Source: Caprimulgus europaeus
Lineage: Eukaryota > Chordata > Aves > Caprimulgiformes > Caprimulgidae
DNA length: 64,000 bases
Assembly (NCBI GenBank): GCA_907165065.1
Contig: OU015538.1
Coordinates: forward strand, 21,777,165-21,841,164
Direction: 5' to 3'
The stretch's first letter is position 1; every line of letters starts with the position of its first letter. The notes beneath the pieces are model-generated. The model was not told where the DNA came from and did no database searches. It saw nothing but the letters and a program-made list of their open reading frames with translations. Below, one piece after another: positions 20,966-33,566 of the stretch. Both the position numbers and the translations under genes were made by a program.

Positions 20966-23900
20966 GCTCCTCCCGAAGAAATCCTCCCCATTCAGTTTAC
21001 AACCAGCCCATGCAAGATCTGCTCCTGCCCACATCAACAGCTACCAGGAGACATTAACCCCTTCCTGTTCCCACCGCATCAAGGAAAACGCTGCAGGTTA
21101 GAGATGCTGGCTACAGACTGTTCCTGCCTGAAGGAGATGAGTTTTCCTCAAATCTCAGAGGGAGCTTTTCAGCTTAGCATGAAATGTCCTTGTTTAATTT
21201 TACATGCTCTGGAGCAGGCATCTCCTACTTGCACTACGAGTCAGTGTAATTACCCCCCTGTAAACAGAGAGTTTAGCACACTGAGGGGAGTTTACTTAAC
21301 TTGGGCCATGGCAGATTTATAGGTTTTAAATGGAAGGCTAGAAGCTTGTTGGCACTTGGGGAATCCTGGTTTGTTATTTCATAATCACATATTTATGGTT
21401 CCCACAGCATATTGTTTCTGTCTTGTCGTTCATTTATTGCGGGCCTATTAAGCCGTCACCGCTCAGCTGCGAGGCCCTGTGCTGTAATTCTATCCACCAC
21501 TGGGACTGTGCTTTCGTTCTCCTGGGACTCTTTTGATGGAGATCAATATCAGTGCCTGGAGAATATATAAGGAGCATGTTCTGCCCTGTGAAGCAGGCAC
21601 AGGAAAAAAGAAGGTTGTGAATGGGCTATTGTCTGGGGAACATACTCCTTAGGAGGATTAATTACCAGCAAGCCCAGGTGTTGGCTCTTCAAGTGTACTG
21701 GCTGATGAACACCATCCCATGTATCAGGACCCACCCTCACAGTCACTTACTATTCCTCTTGGCAATTTTTAGCAGAGAAAACAGGGTTAAACTAGGTCAT
21801 TGATATTTAGCTTCCTTGAAAAAAACAAAATATCACTTGGAAACCTTTGTGGATTTCTTTTCCAGGCCAGGATTTTGCAGCTTATTCTTGTCCTTGATTT
21901 TTTTCTCCTCCTAATGGGCACTCACATTCTTTACTCAATTTCAGAAAAGTAGCTGCCTGGCTGTTCCTCTGAAGATGAAAAAGCAGAGCCCCACGCTGGG
22001 CGGCTCGCTGCCCACTCGAGAGCGGGGCGCGAGGCTGTGCTTGATAAAGGTTGTGCGTGTGTGGTGATGATGAAACGGAAAAACCTGAGCAGGGGAGCAC
22101 TTCCAGGGGCAGCTCTCAGCGTGGGCAGGGGTGGGGGTGGAGGTGTTGGTGGAACCATCTCCTGACAGGGGAGTGCAGACAAGGTCAGTGCTGGCGTGGG
22201 CACGCGGCTCTGGCGCGCTGGTGGGGCTCCCTGGGAGGCAGGAGCTGCGAGTGAGAAGGGTGGTGAAGCAGATGATTGTTGGCCTTTTGGTATCTGGACC
22301 TGGCCCCGAGCCCACAGCTTCCAGACTGATGAGCTGAACACTGGATGTGTTGCAGAGCCCTTGTGAGGAGTGAGCAGACCCTCACACCTGCTGACAGCTG
22401 GCCTTGCCTGCAGAAACTACACAGGCTTTCTTACTCAGCGCTGCCAACATCTCTCCAGACCCACTCTTCCACCTTTTTCCTCCAGCTCTTTTCAGGTCTT
22501 TCAATCCAAACTTGCAAGTCTCAGTTGTTTTCATTTTTTCTGCTGCTAATTTATCTCTCCCTGCCCTGCTCTCCATCTCACTGTTCTCTCCCTCTCCACT
22601 CCTGTTAAGGTCTGGGGTGTCTGTGAAGCTTTGCCAGAACACCCAACCCCAGAACACAGCAACCTCAGGCTGTGCCACCAGCCCATGTTCTGGGCAAGCT
22701 TTGTCGTCCCCCCTCTGTGATCTGCCCTTCCCAATCACGACAGCAAGCCCAGTCCAATGGCTGGACACCAGCAGGTCTCTGGCAGCTCCCAATGTAATTC
22801 TCTCCCCATGAGCTCATTGCTCATCAGATCCTACGTATCTATCTGCCACATGGAAGTACATCTCCCCCTCCTCCCCTTCTGCTAGAGCGTTTCTGCTGCC
22901 TTCTAATCCCCTCTGTAAACGCTCTAACTCCTCCGGTCCCCACTCCGAGGGCTGTCCGGCTCCGCTGCTCTCCCGATCTCATTTCATCAGGTGTGCCCTC
23001 AGCTTTATGCACTTTGTCAACTCTCCATCTTAAAATGCCCATTTAGAAGCTGGGACAGTCTGCTGTGTGTGTCGGACACTCTGCACCACCTGCTGCGGAG
23101 GAGATTCTATCCCTAAAAACCAACCCGGTATCTCAAACAGCTCTCGTCTGCTCCCTCCCTCCAGTGTCTGCAGTGCACGGCCACGGCAGCTCTCTGCACA
23201 CAGCATCACTTGGCCAGTAGGGCTGCATTCCAGTGTTTGATTTCTGCCTTCTCCAAAGTGAATATAATCCATCTTGCTAGAAATTCAAACAACCAGTTGT
23301 GCTCTAACTTAGCATTAGGACACTTTGATGGTAACACTGATAAGCAGCTGCTATGATTGCAGCCTGCCACTGGACTATCAGATGAACCAGGTGCAGCCTG
23401 GTAGGCAATTTCACTCCGTGGCAGCTCATAATTTCATAATTTTCGTAACTGTTAATGTCACAGATATCCAGTATAGCCAGCCAGAGCACTCATTGGATGA
23501 AGGCTAGGGATGCCAGGAGAATTTTTCATACAAGTGTCTCAAGACCTGGTCTTGGTGCGTTGCCATGCCAATGCCAATCCATGATGCTTTCCTTCTGGAA
23601 CACCACTCAGAATGAATAAATGCCTGTTTGTCACAAAGCATGTCCAAACCATTTTTAATAGAACAGAAGTGAATGGGAAAACGTGTCCATAGGCATTGAT
23701 TTTTCCTAGCTCTACCAGTGGCACTCTTGAAGTCAAGAAGGCTCCTTCGAGCTCAGGCTAAACTGGATACATATCTGCAGGAGGATTAGAGCCCTACTGT
23801 GCTACCCAGAAGCCAGGGAATTAGGTGAAATGAGGTGAATTTGTGAACAGCTGGTATTTTAAGGACCTTAAAGAGGTGGTCTTTCCTCAAAGGCAATTCT

Positions 23901-26192
23901 CGCTCCGGACCCATCTCAAATTCAGGCCACTAGAACGCAACTGCTCTTCAGTGAGGACAGTGTTCAGGGCAGACCTCGGCAGGGAGCTGCCCTGCCTACC
24001 CTGGCCTTGTAGGACATCCCCACATTCCACCTTTCTGGAGCCAAACAGGCTGCAGCGGGCCAAGACTGATACTCCAATGCACTTTATCAACCTTAAGTTA
24101 ACTAAAAATACAAAAAAAGAATTCATCCTTCCACCAGAGCTGTTTTCTTTACTTCTCTTTTCCTTCAGTATGAGAGATTCAGTTGATGCATCAAAGATAT
24201 TTGCCCAAATTTCAAATTATTTCGGAAACTTTTCAAAGACAGGATCTTGTGCTGTGTAGTAGTTGAAGTTTTGCAGATGACTCATTCCCACTTGGAATAA
24301 TCTGGAGAGCACTCTTTTGTTTTCCCCTTTGATACCCCTGTCCATTCTTCAGGAAAAACAATTTTGAAGTTAATGGATAATCTACAACTCCACAGCTCTT
24401 CAGTCAAGTTTAAAAGGTAAACATACCAAAAGAAACTCAAAATTTCCACTTTGTTTTGTACTCAAAATATTTTTTTTAAAAAAGCAAAGCACTTAATGAT
24501 GGTTCTAATTCAGCAGCCAACTTACAGACATATACATTCACAAGGCCAAAGAGACATGTCTGAGCCTGTCTGTGACCTGATGTGAGCACCCCATGGAGCC
24601 CCTCATGCTTAGTGAATCTGTGGCAATAATGAATCATAGCTGCTGCAAAGTAAAATAACAAAAGTAATATAATGAAACTCTGGAAGTCATTTGGACCATT
24701 TAAAAAATGGAGAAGGGTCACAAATAGCAGAAAATAGAGCAGAAGTCTGGGTTTTTCTCAATTGTTATTTAAGCCAACTCCTGAACAGCAGTGGAACTGG
24801 GCCAGAAATCAGGGCCCCACGTATTCAGCTATGTTCCCGTCCTTGAGACTATCTACACACTTGTTTTTTCTCTGAAAATCTTGCATTCATTTCCAGGAAG
24901 AGAAGAGGAATCAACACAAATGGTGGTAGCTGTTCCTTTCTGCATATAACGAGCAAGGTTAGTCTATAAACATTGTGGATACGGTCCCCTCTTATAGGTC
25001 TGGATGCCCCCAGGACTGGGAAATACTTGCAAGCGTAATAATAGTAATAAAGCTAATAATAGTGGAATAAGGCAAGTGTAATAGCTGCCCTGCCTGGAAG
25101 AAATATTTTCACTAAGATGACATTAGCCAGCAGGACCAACACTACTGTCAGCACTTCAAAAATGGATACAGATGCTCTTTGATTTGTAGTCCTTCAGTGC
25201 ATGAGATTGTTGGAAAGGGTCAGTTTGTCTTGCCCAGAACCAGACTCACACATGTCCAAAGGAATGTTCAGGTCAAACGAGGCACCTTCTTCACTGGAGG
25301 GGTGCTGGGAGGGGTGCAGCTTTTCTTCCCATTAGGCTGCAGTACCTGCATTAAACATCCCATGCCTGCCAGTGTTTTGATTGGGATCGAAGTGAGTGAC
25401 CCAGGACCAGAGTGGGAGCCAGAAGCAGAGAGAACTCATCCGTGCTCAGCTTCCCAAATGCTGCTGCCTAAGGTGCACTTCATAACCTGCTATATGTGGT
25501 TTTGAGCTTTATAGTTGTTATCCAGCAGACAGCACAAAGATTAGCTCTTAGTATTTCAGCTCCTTTCTCTCTCTGCTTTCTAATTTCCTTCTGGTGTGAA
25601 TACTGATCTGTGTGTATGTGTATAAAAGCTAACAATCTGTTCAGATACTTATAACAGGTTTAAAACTATTTCTTTGTGCTTAAAAAAATGAACAGATGTA
25701 ATTGAAATTCTGCTCAAGAATCCAATCAAGTAGAGGAAATAATAGTGAATATTGTGTTTGTATGAAGGGAGGGAAACGAATAACTGAGAGTGCTTAGCAG
25801 TTATGGATCTGAATTTTCAGCCTTTTGAAGTTTTATCCACTCTGGAAGTTTCTCTGTGAGAACTGGACTTTCTAGAGAGACTTTTCTGCACCAGCAAATT
25901 GGCATTACTGGTTCTTGCACACTGTCCCTGGCCCTTAGCATCCTGGGATTGGGATCTTCTCTCTCTGTCATCGATGGATGGGAAGTTTTCCCCAGGTATT
26001 TCTAGCATCAAGGCAAAGCATTTATTCCTAAATGCTGGGTCAGCTCTGGGCTCTTGCTGGAGAGGCTTGGCCCTGCCCCAGCCCTCCCTTCAGTGCCGAG
26101 GTCGGCTCTGGTCCCTGTCAGCATGTGCCAGGCTGGCTGCACCCCCTGTCCGGCCGCTCGCCCTCTCCAGCCTCCTTAGGAGCCAAACCTGC
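20966..26192. other. non-coding DNA, no gene recognised
   Basis: Contains a CpG-containing GC patch at about 21980-22260 and a pyrimidine-rich stretch at about 22360-23000 (plus strand), over which frames of about 135 codons open on both strands. None looks like a known protein. The segment 21370-21500 is complex, non-repetitive sequence that I could not assign. No CR1 or tRNA signature was found. Confidence 0.4.
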
Positions 26193-26225
26193 TTCCAGCT
26201 CCATTCCAGCTCCATTCCAGCTCCA
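26193..26225 (+). repeat. 11-bp unit x3 short tandem repeat
   Basis: Three perfect copies of TTCCAGCTCCA head to tail. The surrounding 26040-26330 region is GC-richer and carries a 221-codon plus-strand frame (25899-26564) with no recognised similarity. Confidence 0.9.
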
Positions 26226-29200
26226 CACTCTGCTGCTCCTGCTGTTTGCAGAAGCAGTCCTTCACCAAAGACCGAGGGTGCCCAGGAGTGCTCCCATGAC
26301 CCTTCTTACCTCTTCCTTCTTCTTAGTCAGCTAAAGCAGGCTGGGTTTGCAATGCCAGTGCTGAGGTCCCTCCTGGTTTCATGTTGGCTGGCTGGTGTGA
26401 TTTGTGATTGCAACCAGCCAGGCAGTTCCTGTAGCACTGGTACCCCAGCAGCTCGTCCTGTGAGCAGTGGTCCTCACATACCGCAGGTATGTGCCCAGAA
26501 TGATCCAGTAACCACTGAAGAACAGACAGAAGAAAAGCACCTGGGATACAGCACTTCTCATTAGCAAGGAACGTTCCTCAAACCATCTTGCCCAGGTACT
26601 GGGGGCTCCTTCTTTCCTTCCATGTTTAACACACAGGCTCATCGTAGTGCAGGCTTCATCTGCTGTTTCCATCTGCATGGAATCTGCTGGACTTCTATCT
26701 GCTAACAAATTTATTTGGAATAATTTTTGCACAATTAACACCAAATGTAGTTCTAGATTTAGATGAGTGATTTTGAGGTTCAGTAGCGATGGTCCACTTG
26801 AAAACAGGGGACACACTGAAGTCTATGTTGTTACAACAGAGAATTGATAACCTGACATGATGCAGGCAGTGAGTAAATATTGACCCAGCATGTCACAAAC
26901 CTCCATTTAGGAATATTTAAAAGCAAAATCATACACATGGTCAGTTCAGTCACTCAGTCACAGCAAAGCTAATGGTTAAAGTAGCATTTATACCTTGATT
27001 TTTACATGCAGCTGAGAAAATGATGCGTTTAAGGGGAGTCCCAGCTTTATGATCTATTGTGACTGTCTGACTGTAACACTGTCCCTTCGTGATGCCTGTA
27101 CAGTAATGTTTATGGGTTGCCTGGTGTCAGTGTATGTCACACAAATCACCCAAGCACAGTAGGAAGCTGTTTCTGCAAGGGGCAGCTACAAATTCCCCTG
27201 ACAGGGAAGGTGCAATGCGTGCACACAGGTTTCACCACGGAGGCTGACACTGGTAACAGGGCAATTCAGTCCCATTATTCAGATTCTGCTCCAGAGTTAT
27301 TACTTGTCTACCACAAAATATCTCTTTTCACCACATAAACATCTGAAATAGGCAGCACTATCAGCAGCATTAGTTGGCTGATTTAAATCCTTACCTGACC
27401 AAACATCATCTGTTTTGTCTGAGGCCTCCATTTCCCACCCCCATGAAAGGAAAAGACTCAGTGAGCCATCGAAGACTGTTTCACAGCAGAGAAATGAGGA
27501 AAGTTGCCTGAATTTAGCTAGCTGAAAGCCCCATTAAATCTACTTTATTCTAAATAGATGTTAACCTCTTTCAAACTAACTGGTGCTTTTTATCATGCAT
27601 ATTTCTCAAGACCTTTCTGAACTGATGAAATATTCATCCCAAATCCCCTGTGTGGGGATACAAACCAATACCTACGCTCAGATCCTCCTCCCATCGTTCT
27701 GCATCGATTCATCAGAATTCACAGCCTGTACTGTGGATCACAACTCTGAATTCTGTTTCCAGGTTTTTTTTAAAAAAAAGAAAGAAAAACCAAAAAACCT
27801 GTTCTATTATACACGCTTTGTTTCATACCTCAGCTCTTTGGTTTAGGCTGGACACCTAACCAGAAAATGTTACCAATATGGATAGAATTTGATGATATTA
27901 AACCCAAGTCAATCCATTATGCACATGTGGTATAAATTCAGGAAAGGCTGTTAGTTTAACAGAAACGGAAACTCCATTCCTGGTTTTGCCACTGGCCTGG
28001 GAAAATCTGTTTTCTGTTGCTCTTTTAATCTCCAGTTTGTAACCTTTCTTGTCTCTGGATGCAAACTCTTCAGTAAAAATTCTATCCACAGCTACAGTGC
28101 CTCGAAGAGGCTGATCTGCGTTAGACTCTCGACTCCCCTGGAATACTTAACAGTTACAACATGGATGCTCAACACACAAACTATTTGTACTGCAGTCTGC
28201 TGTGTTCTGGTATACAGTGATGGGAGGAAAAATCAAGCTGCAGGTCATTTGCCATCCTCTAGGAAGGAGTGTCTGGGGCATATCTGAGCTCAGGCTGCTG
28301 TCCTGACTCTGTAGAAAGGGGGATTTTTCCACAACCCAGGATTATATTCAAAGCAAAAAAATCCTTATTGTCTGTTACACTGCTCAGTTATTCAGAAGTT
28401 GCTGTTTTCCCTGTAAAAAAATGAGAGAAGAAACCAAACCAGGCAGGAATGTCAAAGGCATTTTGCCCGAGAGCACCAGATAGCCCCCATGGTTTGAGGT
28501 GCAGCATGGCTGGTTTGTGATCCCCCCATTCCTGCGAGAGAATTCAGAGAGCAGAAACCTTGTCTAAATAAAGACAACCTTGGCAAAGCACATCGCTCCA
28601 GCTAGTGATTCTGTCAAGGCAGCCTGCGGTCACCGCAAGGCCGTGCAGCAGGAACAGAGAGCAAAGCGGCAAGAAATACATTTTTGTTGAAATAAACACG
28701 AGGGAAAATGCAGCCCCGCGGTGAGAAACACACGGAGCTACCGCGGGGAATGCCCCCTTACTGCGGCTGAGGGAAACGCTCCGGGAATGTTTCCTTCCAT
28801 GCAGGCTCCTCTCCAGAGCAGGGGTTTGCAGCTGGTGGCCTTTACACCTTTTCTAAAGCCCTGTCTAATTCTAGACAGCTGATGTGAGCAGAAGGAAAGC
28901 AGCACAGGTACCTGTGCACGCACCACACACGGAACAGTGCTACGTGCGCCGTGGTGCTCCGTGGAGCGGGCCACGTACGTTAATGTTCTTACAGGATCTG
29001 AATTTCCCTCGGAAACTTTGTGTGCCTTCACAAATTCCAAAGAAGTTGGATTTCAGCTTCATGAAACTCCGAGAGAGTGCAGAGGGTGAGCAGCCTGTTA
29101 GAGACAGAGATTTGCCACACATATGGTTTGGTATGGCAGCTTCTTTCAGTCATGATTTGAATCCTGCGACGGATAATCAGCTTAGAGTTTTCTTCCTGAT

Positions 29201-32200
29201 CCAGCCGTGCGGCGCACGCAGGCCCCAGACTCACCGACTTTTCTAAGTTAGCACCTTGGAAAGCAGAACCCTTAAGCAAAAAGTTAATTTCTGTTTAATA
29301 GAGTCCCTAGATCAATATATCCCTTAGATAAAATGTAACTGCTGTTCAAGCCAACTGTAAGCTCTGGCTGTGGAATTTACGATACTTCCTTCTGAAAATG
29401 GGACTGGCAGGGACACTTTCTTCTGAGATGCCCTGGAAATGGAAGAAGTAATAGCTGAGCAACTCCCTTTGCATTTCAGCAGGGCTTGACAGCAGCAGGA
29501 GTAGATAGAAAAGTTTATCAGACTGGTATTTGGATGCTCTTTCTTCTCCAGAAACATGGTTTCTCCTACCAATAGAACTGGAAGAAAAGTGTAAGCTGGG
29601 GGATAGGGGACAGGGGTCTTACACAGGCCCCATGGCTCTCTGCAGGCAGACAATATCCCTTAAGAACTCGTGCCCTACCCTGCAGCTCATCAAACATCCA
29701 AGTGGCCCCCAGCCTGTTCCTGAGACACACGTGCTTCTTCAGCCACGCATGGGCTTCTGCAAATGTGGTTGTTCAACTACAAGATACAAGAAAGTGCCAA
29801 AATTTAACGTTAAAAATATTTGTCTTTCCTCTGGTTGAGAGCATAGGAAGTCTGTCCATAATTTCCTGAAAAAAGGGGGTCTTAGGTATGTTGAGACGTA
29901 TTTTAAGAATTCTCTTTGCCTTTTTCCATGAATCTATTGTGGAACTCCTGGTTAAAAAATTCTGTGAGAAACAGTGATGTCAAATATCCAGAACTCAGAA
30001 TGTTCTGGTCTCATCATAACAAACCATAAATTCCTAATCTTCAGGATCAGGAGGGATATTTGGTGCATTCTATTCTATTGAGTTCAGCAACTCCTATTTT
30101 TTGAAAGACCATACCCTAGTAAGTAGAGCCCATGGTCCAGAAAGAAACCTAGTGAAAATGTGGCATCAGGAATGAAAAATCCGTGCTTTGCTGAGGTTGT
30201 CTGTTCTTTAGACCAGGCAGGAACGGGCCATACATACGACTTAAAGAAGCAGTCATGTTTTTTTTTCTCCTTCCTCTGTTGTCTTTTTTATTAAGAAATC
30301 AGTTGAATACAACTTTAAGGGCATGTGTAACGTGTTCCAAAGTTCTCATGACTTTGCAGCATTTCTAGAACCGTGTGCTGTACAACAGCTTTGTTAATCC
30401 CAGAGCTGGTGACATACTCTTGACTCTTGTAAAAGCCACATGTGACAAACTGCCAATAGGAATAAGATATTTGACAATAGAGTGAAGGTCAAACAGCCTT
30501 CTCCTCCTTCCCCCAGTGTATCATCATTTTTTGTATTACAGAGATGCTCTGAAGACAGAATCCTCAAGGGATTGTGATTCTCAGATGCCTGACCCAGCAC
30601 TGGTATTTAAATACTGACTGAAAAAGCAAGGTAGCAAGGTCATAAACTTCATGCTGTCCTATCAAGATTCAGAATATGGTCCCTTGGGCAGCATGAGGTA
30701 TAAGCAATTACAGAGGAAAACAGAAGCATTTTCCTCCTTTGGTCAGAGGGGTTTTGTGGCTGTCGCTCTCAGATGAGAAATTCTACTCTTGTTCAGGGAA
30801 ATTTTGTAAATGGAATCCAGTTTCTAAGTTTGTACTGAATTCCCACTTAAACTTCTGAAAGGAATCGCAAAAAATATCCAGCCCGAGTTCAGGAATGAGT
30901 ACAAATAAATAAAGAAGCAAATACTGTAATTTATGTGGGTTGCAGTCACTGCAAAATGACCACTAGATTCAAGAGGATAAGTAAATCTTTACAGTTTGGT
31001 TGGTGTTTTGGAACACTGGCAACAGATATCATCTTGTAAAGAAGAGTGATTCAGCCCAGTACTGGAGGATGGGAGCCATGTATAGGTTCTGAAGCTGCTG
31101 ACCAGCAGAAACAGGCTGTAAATCCAGCAGGCAACAGCGCGAGTCGGGGCAAAGCAGGGAGAGAAAAGCAAACATATGGTCATGGTCTGAACAGCGGGTG
31201 AGAGTTTGAACTGGGAAAACAAACCCAGTAATTCAAACAGGGAAATACTTGGTTCTTCTTAATGAGAAGATCATGCATGGCATGATTTGCAGGCAAACAG
31301 CTTGAGAGAGACACAAATGCAAAACCGAGTTCCAGATATCTCTGAACTAATGTCATTTGCAAATCCGCATCCACATTAAGTACCATGCAGGCACTTGAAC
31401 TCTCAAGAAGTCCAGTTCCAGTTTTGTTGCTCTGACCACTCTCTAAGAAAGCACAACCTCTGGGCTGCTCTGGAGTTAGCTCCATTATCTGATGAAAGCT
31501 GACACAACTCAGTAATTACATCCAGATGTTAAAATGTTGTGAACTGAAGCTTTCTGTTCAAGAGCTGAACCAACACTGAAGCGTGAAAGAAGTTGTGTAG
31601 CACTGTAAAGACATCAGTGATGTTCCTCTGCAGTTGATGACACAGTGGGTACAATATGCAAGTGGTTTCATGTTAAACCATTTCTGTCAGATAGGCAGCA
31701 TGTTAGAGAAACCTTTTCACTTTTTGCATGTTGCCTGCTGAGCTGTGACTTCTCTGGAGGGCAGTTTGCACCTCAATGTCATTTGTTTTCGGTCTTTATG
31801 ACTACTAACTTTTGAAGTGAATCAGAGTATTTGTCCAAAACCAATCAGATGTAAGTAGCTTTGCAAGCCCCTGAGCAAGATATCACTCTGAATGTCAGAA
31901 CATACCCATAATAATCTCAGGTATCTTTGAGATCTCATGACAAAGATATTTACCTGGGAGCTTGTATTATTGCCAAAAACCACAATAACACAGGACAAGA
32001 TCTATGCAGTGACACCGTTTTCTCTGTGTCTAATGGTACGGTAATGCGAAGTTTTTCCCCTTGGTGAAACAAGTTAGCGGGGAAATTGAAGTGGGCTGAG
32101 GTTGTGGAGCATTGACAGATGCTTGTTGTACTCTGCATAGCAAGGACATAGGTTGGGCATCATCACACCGCTGGTTTGTGCCCCTTGCCTTGCAGGAGAG

Positions 32201-33384
32201 CAGTGTTTGAGACTCTCTCCACACTGCACTCTGGCCGGGGCATGCCCAGCTCTGAAAGCTCAGTCTGCATGGTGAGGCACGGCGGGCTCTGGGCTCTGGG
32301 CTCCTGTGACTGGCAGCAAGGGACGCGCCGTGTTCCTCCAAGTACTGACCCAGCAGCGCCGCGTTCCGCAGGCAGCGCCACGAAAGCACCTGGTTGCACT
32401 GAAAAGAAGGAACCAGTCTGGATCTGCTGAGCCCAGTCTGGGCTCGCAGCCTGCAAGGAAAATACCGGATTTACAATCCGCCAGCTACATTTCCAGGTAG
32501 GCAGAAGGGGCAGCTGAGGTCGGCGTTTGGGAGAGTTGATGCTGGCAGAAGATAAGAAGACAGCAGAGTCAGGAATTCAGCTTGGAGTAAGCTTTTCTTG
32601 GGAAGAACTGTCTGTATTTGCAGGCACGGTGCATATTGATTGTCTACAGCTGTGGACGATGGCTGAAGTGTGCACTGGCCTCCTGCTTGAGCAGAAGTCA
32701 TGGTCTTGGAAAGGACATGTTCTGGCAAGCAGCTCCAAAAATCTAACGTGGGTGTAGCTGGGTGGCACAGTCACAAATACAAACCAGAATTCATAGCTAA
32801 TTGTTAGTGTAGTTTTACCCTTTGTCCTTATTACTTTGCCTTTAAACAGACATAATAAATGCTGTTCATTACTCAGATTTATTCTGAAGGAGTCTAAACT
32901 TCCCCGGCTCACTCTTTAATCATCCCCTGGCTTACGCTTCAGTCCTCCCTTCCAGAGCGCTGGCAATAAATAACGCTGTTGAAACGGTCCCAGGGCTGTG
33001 GCAGCGGGTGAGCCCATACATCTTTTTGTGTTTGTCTCTGGGTTTTTAACTGTGTAATACATAGCCTCTGCAGCTCTTGACTTCAGAGACTTGAGAACTT
33101 CAGTATTTCTCAGCTTGCCTTGTATTTCTCTTCTGCCTCCGAAGATGTCTTATTAAATGTCTGGTAATAGCTTGTCTCTAATATTAGTAGCAATGACAGT
33201 CAAATAAGAAAAACAAGAGAGCAGCTGCTTGATGCTTGGGCCAAAGGACAAGGAGTCGGGGAAATGTGCATCTTGTCTTCCATAACTGACCATGAGGAGA
33301 AGGCTTGTGCTTATGTCTGATGTAGATTTGGGGCACAAAATAAAATACATTTAAGCCTAAGTAAAAACTTTTTTGCTGTAAGGA
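26226..33384. other. non-coding DNA, no gene recognised
   Basis: Mostly AT-rich. A CpG-containing patch lies at about 28620-28980, with CGCGG, GCACGC and ACGTACGT sequences. An A-rich stretch follows a T run at 27764-27800. A p53-type half-site, GGACATGTTC, sits at 32713-32722. No coding, RNA or transposon signature was recognised between the 26.2 kb tandem repeat and the CR1 fragment at 33385. Confidence 0.4.
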
Positions 33385-33566
33385 TGATCAAACACTGCAA
33401 CAAGTTGCCCCAGAGGCTGTGGAGTCTCCAGCCTTGGAGATATCAAAACCCTGCCTGGACACAGTCCTGGACCGCCTGCTCTACCTGATCCTGCTTTCAG
33501 CCAGGGGGCCTGGACTACACAACCTCCAGGGTTTCACTTCCAGCCTCAACCGTTCTGTGATTATTT
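33385..33566 (+). mobile_element. CR1 LINE fragment, 3' end, plus orientation
   Basis: Short CR1 piece running from the 'caacaagttgccccagagg' segment through 'ctgtggagtctccagcct', 'cctgcctggacacagtcctg' and 'gggggcctggacta' to 'tccagcctcaaccgttctgt', the usual CR1 tail just before the terminal repeats. Heavily diverged, 5' truncated and non-coding. It shares the 'ctgtggagtctcc' region with the copy at 11.4 kb in the same orientation, but it is shorter and reaches further towards the 3' terminus. Confidence 0.85.

Noticed and set aside
25899..26564. 221-codon plus-strand frame as a candidate gene
   Set aside because: It lies over a GC-richer patch with a short tandem repeat. The translation has no domain, signal peptide or family feature that I recognise.
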